Assembly: GCA_012295275.1 (NCBI GenBank)
Contig: CM022671.1
Span: 13,805,178-13,869,177 of the forward strand
DNA length: 64,000 nt
Direction of reading: 5' to 3'
Source of the DNA: Chrysomallon squamiferum
Lineage: Eukaryota; Mollusca; Gastropoda; Neomphalida; Peltospiridae
How positions within the stretch are numbered: the stretch's first letter is position 1; every line of letters begins with the position of its first letter. The translations under genes were made by a program, and so were the position numbers. Below are positions 37,019 through 64,000 of this stretch, in pieces. Under the pieces are notes generated by a model. That model was not told the DNA's origin. It worked only from the letters and a program-made list of their open reading frames with translations, and made no database searches.

Positions 37019-40000
37019 ATGGTAGATTCAAATGAAAACGAAGAAAAAGTTAAGGTTACTCCGGAAGAGGATGAACTTTCAAAGATTTCGTCTGACTGGT
37101 CAATTCTGATTGGTCAACTTGAACTGACGTATGTATTAGTTTGCTTTAAAACAGAAGCTTTTGTTTTAGAATGGCATGGCAATGGATGACATTATAAAAA
37201 TACCAACCTCAATATTATAATCATTAATTAAAATTACAGTGTAAATATTTGTAAAGCAGTATCAGTTACAAAACAATTTTAAAACTTGTAGATATATATA
37301 TATAATTATGATGTCAAAGAAAAAATAAGAGACAAAATATATGTGAATTTTCATTTCTGTCAAACTTTATTATTAGCAAAGATTGTTGTCTATTAACGAA
37401 TATGCATAATTATAAGTCGTTTGTTCACATCGCAGTATGCACACACTGAATAGTTTTAAGATATCGGCAAACTAGAATTTTTAAAAATATTAACTTCACT
37501 ATGATCATTATGTGTAATCTTAGTAATATATATTTAAACAAAAGTATTATAGTACTAGTATAATTTAATTTTAAAGGAAAGAAGACGCTCTTGCTCAGTT
37601 TTCTACCATCAAAAACGTTCTGCAGACATTTGAGGAGTTCAAGGAAAAAGACGAAAACGAAGTCAAATTTCTATCTACAGTTTTAGAGGAAGAACTTTCT
37701 GCTAAAGGGGTAAAATGATAAACTGAACAAAGAATAATACACTTTTAGAGAAAGGGATACATCGTTCGGATTTGTCATTTAAAGAAGAAAGCAGAAATTT
37801 TATAGAAAATGTATACAATTTAAGGGCTTAATACGATCAGGTTTTGTGGTTTAAATTCTAAATAGGTAATAGTTGAAGGGAGAAAATTACAACTGTAATT
37901 ATGTTATTTAAATAGAAATGCTATGCATATCTCACGCTATTGTGTATCATTGTTCAGTGATGAATCATATATATATAACAATGGAAATGACTAGTCATCA
38001 CTATTATATTGTATCCTGTCCTTAAATATGTGATACAAAATTCCTATTTCGTTTAAAGTTAGCGATAAATGTGACTCGTTTTGAATACGATGAAAATAGA
38101 TAATTACTTGAAAAAGAAAGCGAAGAAAAGAAAGAAAAAAAAAATTAGAATCTATATCGGAGAATATAAAATAGAGAAATAAATTAATTAATTACTTAAG
38201 AATAAATAAATAAATAACAATAATAAAATTTAACATTAGCAAACAAACAATAAATAAAATAAAATAACAGAACCATTCAAGTTAAAACTATACTACGCAG
38301 CAGTCATTACACATTGGTATATCGACTGATGTATACACATTTCAGGACTCGGACGTTCCTGATGGGAGGGTGGTTGAAGTCGAACTCCGACAAAACAGAC
38401 AAGTGTCTACGAAGTTCATTCACGACCTAAGTACTTTTTATTTTATTTCAAATGTTTTGAATTATATACTGTGTTTTCTTCGTATTTTTGTTATTATTGT
38501 TGTTGCAGTTGTTGTTCTAGTTGCTGTTGTTATTACTATAGGTATCCTGAATTATTATTATTATTATTATATATTTTTTGTATATAGGTTGTTCATTTCT
38601 TTAATGATTTAATAATTTTATTTATTTATTATTTGCTTATAAATTTGTTTTATTAATTTTTTATCATCATCATCATCATCATCATCATCATTATTATTAT
38701 TGTTATTCTTATTGTTATTCTTATTGTTATTGTTATCAGAGACATTATCATCAAAAGGTGATCCTAAGAGCAAATATGAAATCATAAAGCAGATAGGAGC
38801 TGGGTAAGATAGATTTTGAAAAAGTTTTTATAAAATAAATAAAATTCTCATCAGTCAGAGATATACTGCTTCAGCAAATGTTATTAAAAGTGCTAGATAA
38901 AAAATTAGTGTAAAATAAATAAATAAGTAAATAATTTAAAAAAAAAAAAACAGAAAGAAAAAATAAGTTACTACATCTGATGCATGTGGTTAATTTCCAT
39001 TTCCTTGACATACAACGTAAGACACGCTGAGATGAAAATTTGCCTGAAACACATAATTATTAACATTGCAATGTAAGACAATTGGCATAGTTGACTGTGT
39101 TGTATTTTATATTAAATACTATTTCGACATTTATCGTCACTTTCATTTTAGAGGTTTTGGCGTCGTGTACACTGCGAGACCAAAAAACAGCGAAAGCACA
39201 GTTGCTATTAAACTCATCGACATCTTCAAGCAAGCAAAACACGAGCAGGTTGTTGCTGAAATCAAAGTTATGAAACATTGCAAACACTCCAATCTTGTCA
39301 GCTTTATAGAATGTTATCTGGTGGACAACAAACTTTGGATAGTGATGGAGTTCCTGGATGGCGGACCTTTAACGGATGTCGTGCGCCACACAGTAATGAA
39401 AGAGGACCAAATTGCTGCCGTGTGCCGGGAAAGCCTTAAGGGACTTGAATACCTTCACAGTAAGAACATCATCCACCGCGACGTCAAGAGCGACAACATT
39501 CTGCTTGGTCTGAATGGCGCAGTGAAGTTAACAGACTTTGGCTACTGCGCACAACTCAGAAGTGAAAGAGACAGACGTAGAACCAACGCCGGAACAACGT
39601 ACTGGGCTGCGCCTGAAATTGTCTTAAGGTATTTTATTTATTTATTTATTTATTTTATATTTTAGCTTATTTTACCTTTTTAATTGTTATTTTTATTTAA
39701 TGTATTTAATTTTTTAATTAATTTATTTTGTTTGTTTCTAAAAGTAAGTGTCAGTTCCAAATATTTAAATTAAAATTTAAAATTTTAATTTTAATTTAAG
39801 ACGATATAATTGTATTTTTATTTCAGGATAATGATTCAGTTTGAGATTCTGTTACATTATATATCATTATATGATTTAAGAGAAAAATACTAATTCCATG
39901 TTAAAATATTATAAATTATTGATTTAGTTACTTTCAATCAAATATTTGATAATAGTGACTTGTAATAATATTTTTATTATCTTTATTAACTATTTCTTAT

Positions 40001-40352
40001 TTTATTTCCATAATTTTTCAGACAACCACACGGTAAGAAAGTAGACGTTTGGAGCATGGGCATCACCACGATCGAGATGATAGAGGGCGTGCCTCCCTAT
40101 CTGCTGGAAATGCCGCCTTTTAGGGCATCCTACATGATCGCGACTAAAGGCCGGCCAGACATTAACATGGACAAATTATCTCCCGAACTTTGCAGCTATC
40201 TGTTTGCCTCCCTTGAAGTGAAAGTTGAGTTCCGTTTCGACTGCAGTCAGTTGTTAAAGTTGGATTTTTTCAAGAAGTGTGCTGATCTCTCTTCAATTCC
40301 GCCTCTAGTAGAGGTGGCCAGAGGGCAGCTGAGAAAGGAATCAGCTCTGTAA
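37019..40352 (+). CDS. PAK-B: short p21-activated-kinase paralogue lacking the CRIB core
   Basis: Six coding exons: 37019-37128, 37577-37709, 38346-38430, 38740-38803, 39152-39628 and 40022-40352. They total 1200 nt, 399 aa. Intron phases equal those of PAK-A, and exons 4 and 5 have the same lengths (64 and 477 nt). The kinase domain (about 122-385) retains glycine loop GAGGFG (129-134), K151, E167, HRD 239-241, DFG, T275 in the activation loop and APE 284-286. The loop differs from PAK-A and PAK1: TNAGTTYWAAPE replaces [12 protein letters not shown]. Before the kinase, W27 and the LELTKED/KNVLQTF segment (about 27-58) align with the end of the p21-binding and autoinhibitory region. The ISxP...HxxHVG core that contacts Rac/Cdc42 is absent. 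Likely an active or partly active kinase freed from GTPase control; this is inference. Its CpG content is far higher than that of PAK-A. Confidence 0.93.
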
Positions 40353-40630
40353 CAATCACTGTCCCCAATCTGGAGTTTGAGTCAATAACCGCTTGATAAT
40401 TTGTGCAAGGTAGGTCTGTCATTACAGGAAGCCTGAAATTTCGGTAATTTCCACCAAATGCGCAATCTTACTCAAGCTGAACTGTTTACTAGATAGGGGC
40501 TCTGATTTCTTATTTACCACCCAAAGTATGCAATGAAAGCACTGTCGATGTATATATAATTTTTATAGAAATAGTAGATTTTTATACTTATTATTTCTTA
40601 ATTTTTTAATTATTATTAATTTTTAAATAG

Positions 40631-40633
<3 letters not shown>

Positions 40634-40687
<54 letters not shown>
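40634..40687. repeat. (GA)n microsatellite, about 54 bp
   Basis: Uninterrupted GA dinucleotides in the probable 3' UTR of PAK-B. Confidence 0.95.
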
Positions 40688-40691
<4 letters not shown>

Positions 40692-41660
40692 TCATTGAAC
40701 CAGTATACAAATCAAAGTTTATCTGTGATTTGTTTATCTTGTTTTTATTTACATTCAGAATTATAGTTCCTTCTGAATGTATATTACAAGAAACTGTATA
40801 AGTGGTCTTATTGTATTAAAGACTTTAAACTTGAACCATTGAAAGGTATTCGTGTTTATGAATTTAAATAAGTAATATAATAAGTGAGTGTGTATTAATT
40901 TCGATAAATGCAATATCAGGCTACTACATTTCCTTCTTTTAATACGTTCCTTCGGCGATTCTTTCATAGATAATATACTTTTATAAAATATACCTTTCTA
41001 AATATACCTGTCAGTTTATCCATTTTCTCAAGAATATCCATACCAATTTAAACAAAGCGTTTTATTAATACGTATGTGTACGATATCAAGAAGGTATCTG
41101 ATACGCAAAATACAGTTCAAGGATGATGTCTATGTCAAATAAAAATAAACTTACAATTTTTGTTTTTTACTTAAAATTAAAAAAGAAAAAGAAAAAAAAA
41201 TGATTATTCATTCAAAATAGTAAATAAAACTACTGAAATAAAAACAAAAAGGTCAGTATTATTTATATAACAACACGGTTAATTGATTAATTTATTTTAT
41301 ATTTTTGTAAATATTATTATCACAGTTTTTTTCAGCATAAAAATTCATTCATCCCAAATATGTTCACACTCAGTAATGTTTTAGGAATGTGAACATTTCA
41401 GAAAGTATAATACTTGTTATGGAAGGCAACACCAGTAAAGATGTCAGATCCTTAAAATGATGGGAAACAGCAAACAGGGCTGTTTATTAATTTTTCGATG
41501 TGATATGCATATGAAGACGAAATAAATGATGCATAACAAGATTGAAAACGTTAGCATCTCATATGTATAGTGATATATTGATACGGCTGTTTTATCTACA
41601 AATTTGGATTTACTTACATTATGGAATCCATTTAATTTCCATATATAATGATCAGTGTAA

Positions 41661-41662
<2 letters not shown>

Positions 41663-41704
<42 letters not shown>
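41663..41704. repeat. (GT)n microsatellite, about 42 bp
   Basis: Uninterrupted GT dinucleotides, about 40 bases beyond the stop of the minus-strand receptor gene, thus in its 3' UTR as a CA repeat. Confidence 0.95.
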
Positions 41705-41705
<1 letters not shown>

Positions 41706-41746
41706 ACTAAGTTCTTATACTGTTATTTGTTGTTGTTAGAACAGTG

Positions 41747-58629
<16,883 letters not shown>

Positions 58630-60937
58630 TCTTGAAGACGATCTTCGTAATTTCTGTATTCGTTTTTCTGCTGTCCTGACTGTAAACACGCAGCGACAGA
58701 ACGTGTGTTGTGTATCCCGTCAACACTTAGCGTTTGCAGACGATACGACTCAGACCACATACTACACTAATGCATGGTCATGATACTCCGTCACATGACA
58801 CTTGAAGCGTAATCCGTTATAGGTACACAGTTCCTTAATATATTTTATGAATTAAACTACCCGACTGCTGGTTGATACCGCATTACAGTGCGGCCATAGA
58901 AAACTGTTATGATAACCAGTAGCTACCCTGTCATGGAGATTACCGTAACCAGTACCCAAAGAGTATTGATCGATCCGATAATCCATTCAGTGCTCAACAA
59001 ATTAGGCTGGGCTTTTTAATGGGCAAAGAGCTTAGTAATTCGCTCGAAAGACTTTGTTCAAGGATTTTAATTAACCATCACACATTGTGGAGAATGGTAA
59101 CCAAGAGAGGCGTTGCCAAACGTCATGTATATAGATAGATCTACAGGCTTTTTTAGATTTTTAAATTACATAAGCATTCAATAAGTACATGGTACATTCC
59201 ATTTATCGTACAAAAAGAAAATATAAAAAAAAGTTGAAAGAGTTATTTTTGTAACTAAGTGTTTATTTTTAATGATGAAAGTTATTTACTAATATTCAGA
59301 ATTGTCTATTTTGACATTATGAAGTACGCTGAAAACAATTTTTAATCTAGAAGCTTAATTTTCATTTAATTATATTTTTAAATTGAGTATCAATAACAAG
59401 CTAATTATATGTATTTATGTAATTATGTTTGTATATGTATATACGTATGTACATGTGGATGTATGTATTTTAATTCAAAATACTGATACATATGTTCGCT
59501 CACACACGTTTGTATGTTTGTAATGTATATAAGTAGGTATGTATAATTCTCGATACAGACAATATACTTTCTTTAACTGATTCGATAAGAATTAATTTTA
59601 CATGTTGTTATATCGACTAAAGATTCAAGTATGCCTGTTGTGGCAGAGAGTACCATCACATGTCAAAAAGGGCGACTCTGATAAATAATTATCATTTCTG
59701 GCGTTTTGCTTAGTACTGTTATATATATAAATTAATGTATATATATTTTACTATTGAAATTATACCTTTGTCTTTCGTAACTAAATACTAAATGACCCCT
59801 TTTTATTATTTAGGAAGAATGTTATTATATAAATGTATTAGGCGAAACAGTCATAAAATGTCCGTTTTTGTCGTAAAACAGGTAAGATATAAGTATGCAT
59901 AACACTATACTGTTAACTGTATACTGACATATATATATATACTTGATCTCTTGTATAATTTTTAACAGCATTATTTATTTTATACTTTATAATTTATTTT
60001 TACTGTTGTTGTAGTGTCGTTGTAGTCGTCGCTGTTATTGTGTTCCTGTTATCTCTATTTTTATTATAATACTTTCCATTATTTAGTTCTTTTAAGATAA
60101 TGCTAACGAGAAAAAAAAAAAAATATCTTGACAAAACTTACTGAATAAAACTGTTACTGACTTTGCAGTGCAAATCTATTAACCGTGTATTTAATATAAT
60201 GACTAATATTGTGAAGAACATTCAAGTATGTTCGAACTCTATTCTAGTGGCGAAAGCATTGTTGACAATTCAACGCGAACAAGTGCGCGCATGTTTTTAG
60301 AAGTTCCAACAATCGATACACAATGGGCGTGCATCCTTTTCCAGTGTATTTGAAGATAAAAACGTGAAGGAAGGAAACGGGAAGTCGTTAGAAGAAGTTA
60401 ACAGCTTTAAGTAAATCAAAACATTATCACAGGGTTTTGTCATTATGGCTGAAACATGTCACCATAGCGACGCAAAAAAAGGCGTGGTGGTGGTCAGATG
60501 AATAAATATATAATATTCTTCAACAAACATGAAGTAATAGCGGCCAGACATTAAGATATAAAAATTGTAATAATAGTTACAACGGCAACATCGTTACTGA
60601 CGACAGTTAATCAAATTTTACTATTTCTTGCTTCTGGGACAATGATTTTGTCTGGTTGTAGTAGAGACGTAATAGCTGTAGTAGTGGTCATTATCGTTGC
60701 TGTCTTAGTACCAGAATTAACAATGGTACTAGAACTAATATCACAATGATTTTATTACGTCATTACAGTGTTTTAGTTTTTAGTTATTACTATTTTTTAA
60801 TACATTTAGTTATTTATTATAATTATGATCATCATCATTTCAGCTTTGTTTTTGTTGTTTTTTCTTTGTTTTTCGACAGTTTTTAAACGGGAAAAAATTA
60901 CATTCTTAGTACTTCATTTATATATATATATACATGT

Positions 60938-60970
<33 letters not shown>
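60938..60970. repeat. (GT)n microsatellite, about 33 bp
   Basis: Uninterrupted GT dinucleotides after a TA run. Confidence 0.9.
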
Positions 60971-60974
<4 letters not shown>

Positions 60975-61306
60975 CTAACAATTCTAACTTTCGATTTTTG
61001 AAAAAAAAAAAAATATATATTTATATATATCTTTCGTTTCCTCCCACCATTAAAATGCACCACCAGGTAAATGCCTCCAGTGTCCAAAACATTTTCACTA
61101 CAAATATTCACACATATACAAACATACAATAAATAACTTCGTACAGGACGATAAAGTGTCTGTGGTATTTCTCCCGAGGCATTAGATTACTTATCAGTGA
61201 ATATTAATCGTAAGGAAAGCACGCTAACAAAAATAAATAAATAAAGAAAGGGGAAAAAGTAGAGAGGAAAAGAAAATATAAAAAACAACAGAAGAATATA
61301 CTAATT

Positions 61307-61310
<4 letters not shown>

Positions 61311-61390
<80 letters not shown>
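61311..61390. repeat. (GA)n microsatellite, 80 bp
   Basis: Uninterrupted GA dinucleotides preceded by a purine-rich stretch from 61240. Confidence 0.95.
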
Positions 61391-61396
<6 letters not shown>

Positions 61397-62400
61397 TGTT
61401 GTTAATTAGTTGCCCATTGCATGTCGTTTACAACCCAAAACCAGATGTTATGTTTCTACATGTAAAGTTAAATATTTTACTTGGGGTTATCTGCGTGAGA
61501 AATCAGAACGCATTTATCGCAAATTCTAACACGTTCATTCACGTTTTATTCTGCTATTGTGATATATATGCCTGTAGTACGATTAATCATTGATACAATA
61601 CAAACAAGTATGTATTAAAATATTTACCGGTAGAGATATATAGATATAAATCCCAAACAACAACGGTGCAATACAATACCATATTGTTCAGTGAGAGGTA
61701 CATTTTGCCACATGCAGAGCAGTTACGTTGATTTAAAGACGTTTTGTCTTGGTTCATGGAAGTAAAATTTAATATAAATTATAATGCATGAATAAAATCA
61801 AGAAATGAAAAAAAAAATTAAATTAAAAAATTAAAAAGTTAAAATTACAGTAATAAAATATAAATAAATAAATAAATAAGACAATTTCGTTTGGTCTGTG
61901 TAAGACATAAAAACGTAATTATATATGTATATTATTTGTACACACACAGCAAATTGTTCGTTCAGTAATTTTTAATGGATAAGGAAGGCAAGAATGTTTT
62001 AAAAGTGTAAAGTTAATGAGATAGGAAACTTGTCTCTGCCCACGTGCAAAGAGCTACTCTTTATCAGCGATCATGTATAAGCATCTGTCCAAGGATAGGA
62101 AACCGTGTCTTTTGATAAACCTCTTGTGGAGTTCTATCTAGAATGGGAAATGGTAATTAATTTAGAAAGCCTGGGTTTAGAATGTATATGAGTTAAGTAC
62201 ATAGCTTATATTGAATGAGAATATTATTTTTTATTGGTTGAAAATGGTTTTGAATACGGTGTAAAGTAGATATAAACTACAAAATATTTATCATAGACAT
62301 GCTTTATAATTAATGATAAAAATTAATTTGTTTTTAAAATAAATGTAAAATAAATGAATATCAATAAAGATAAACAATCAAGCAAGAGGTATAAAATAAC

Positions 62401-62406
62401 TTTATT
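62401..62406 (-). terminator. Possible poly(A) signal of a minus-strand gene entering from the right
   Basis: On the minus strand this reads GAAATAAAGTTATTTTAT, a classical AATAAA context followed by a T-rich stretch. A second such hexamer is near 63309-63314. No coding exon of such a gene is within the window, so this stays a weak call. Confidence 0.25.
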
Positions 62407-63598
62407 TCATACAACAAGGTTTTTAATATGTTGTGATATAAAAGAAAAAAGATGGTAACAGTCCTCAAGTACTAATGAGTAGACACACAAACTAGGAGAT
62501 CAAAATGTCTAGTGCATCACAATACACAAATAAACACAAAAGTCTATCACACTCTGAAATCAAATATTTAAATTAATATCAGATAATACCAAATTATGTA
62601 AAGTTAAAAATAGTTTCTAAAATTATAGCTGAATCAGGATTTGGATTCAATACTGAACAAAATAAATAAATAAACACAGAGACTTTTATATGATATTGCA
62701 TACATATGTTTTCAATTTTATTTATTTATTTTTTTTTTTTCAATATAAAGACAGTAAAAAAAAGAAAAAAGATTCATTACAGAAAATGTATAATAAATAA
62801 AAAACGTTTTAAAATTATGTTGGATTTTCTGAAAACATGCATGCACTTGAATTGTCAAAAACAACAAAGCAAGAATAATAATAATAATATAATAACAATA
62901 ATAATAAAGGTTAACTTTATAATATATTAAAATTATTTCCTGGCATTACTATTGTCTAACACTGATTTGTATTTCTAATGATAGCCAGTAAGATTTACCT
63001 CCCTTCAGCCCACATTACAAAACAACTTCAACTAGAGGTAAGCATAAAACAATTGATTTTGTTTATTAAATTTCATTGACAAACACAGATCTTAATATTT
63101 CTTCTGAATCACATTTTGCAACAATTGAAAATTATCACATTAATGCTGTTTAAAATAAATGTATAAATCAATAAATGTATAAAGTAATAAATAAAAATAT
63201 AAAAAAATTATGAAACTGATGATAGTAACAACAGAAGAAAGAATTGTATTTAACAAAACAAATTTAAATTTAAAAATTGAAAGAAAAACAGAATATGAAC
63301 TGCTTTCCAGATTTAACTTTATTTGACGATGTGTACAAAAATTTAAAAAGAATAAATAAAACAGTATGTATCATAGCCAATGTATTTTCAAAGTCTGACA
63401 TTATTTTTTATCACTTATATTTACTAAATTGACATTATTCAAAAATAATTGATAAAATTTTAAAGACCAATCCATAATTCAGTTTATAATTAAAAGGAAT
63501 AACAAAACAAACCCAAATTCTATTTGATGGGTAAATGAGATGATTATGTAAAATTTAATATTCTGTTTGATATTTGTTTGGTTTTACTTTCAAAATAA

Positions 63599-63643
<45 letters not shown>

Positions 63644-64000
63644 TAAAAAAACATAAATAATAAATAAATTATTATAACATAAACAGTATTATTTCTGAAT
63701 TCATTCACAATTATTGCAACATTAAAGTTTTTAAAAAATCAGTAACAACATTAAGATCTTAAAGTAATAACATTTTAAAATAATAATAATTAAAATAAAG
63801 CAATAAAACAACCAACAGAAATCTTTTTTTAAGAAAAACAAGAAAATATGAATTTAAAAAAACATTGTTGACATAGAAAATAAAAATTCATACACTGAGG
63901 TGCACTGAAACTAACAGTCCTCTACAAACTGACAGACACACAGACTCACTGTGTTTTTACACTCACTGTGGTTTATGAAAACATTTATAAAGATACGGGG

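Larger units (their letters stand above)
40353..41746. other. Convergent 3' ends of PAK-B (+) and the CUB-LDLa receptor (-)
   Basis: Only 1.4 kb separates the two stop codons, and no exon lies between. Candidate + strand AATAAA hexamers occur around 41130-41250. A minus-strand AATAAA (TTTATT on +) is at 41483-41488. A GA array (40634-40687) and a GT array (41663-41704) flank the space. If the + strand signals near 41.2 kb are used, the 3' UTRs approach each other closely or overlap. Confidence 0.5.
58630..64000. other. Upstream region of the receptor gene and right intergenic DNA
   Basis: The first few hundred bases (58630-59060) are richer in CpG than the rest and should hold the minus-strand promoter of the receptor gene. 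Further right are a GT array (60938-60970), a GA array (61311-61390) and AAT runs near 63602-63640. No coding exon was recognised. 62.4-64 kb may be the 3' UTR of another minus-strand gene (see 62401-62406). Confidence 0.5.

Overview
The window is metazoan nuclear DNA. It is AT-rich, has GT-AG introns, large intergenic spaces and many GA/TA/ATAA microsatellites. The gene content (tandem glycine-rich domain-containing proteins, p21-activated kinases, a CUB/LDLa receptor) and texture suggest a lophotrochozoan, most likely a cephalopod mollusc. That placement is inference, not proof. No bacterial, organellar, CRISPR or rRNA/tRNA signal was seen.

Layout. (1) 68-1546 (+) is the 3' part of a glycine-rich domain-containing (GRDP/DUF1399-type) gene whose start lies left of the window. 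(2) 12640-17852 (+) is a complete tandem paralogue, four coding exons, 1245 aa, with a long Asn/Asp/Gly-rich insertion before the shared Cys-Gly tail. (3) 25370-28927 (+) is PAK-A, a six-exon group-I-like p21-activated kinase of 505 aa. (4) 37019-40352 (+) is PAK-B, a shorter six-exon paralogue of 399 aa with the same intron phases, whose Rac/Cdc42-binding core is gone. (5) 41747-58629 (-) is a single-pass CUB-LDLa-transmembrane receptor of 460 aa, assembled from six exons including a distant signal-peptide exon. It converges on PAK-B with 1.4 kb between the stops. Every complete model has a total length divisible by three, and all split codons join in frame.

The space between genes holds a 256-bp non-autonomous hAT element with target-site duplication, two DNA-transposon end fragments, a duplicated 42-bp minisatellite just upstream of PAK-B, a dispersed repeat pair, a self-complementary AAT/ATT tract and numerous dinucleotide arrays. 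A few small candidate coding segments could not be assigned.

How the genes relate. Two separate tandem duplications lie side by side (GRDP pair, PAK pair). In each pair exon lengths and phases are kept but one end of the protein has changed: the tail in GRDP, the regulatory N-terminus in PAK. The left genes are CpG-poor, while PAK-B and the receptor gene are CpG-rich, which suggests a change of germline methylation state between PAK-A and PAK-B. No shared pathway between the GRDP genes and the kinases can be inferred from sequence alone.
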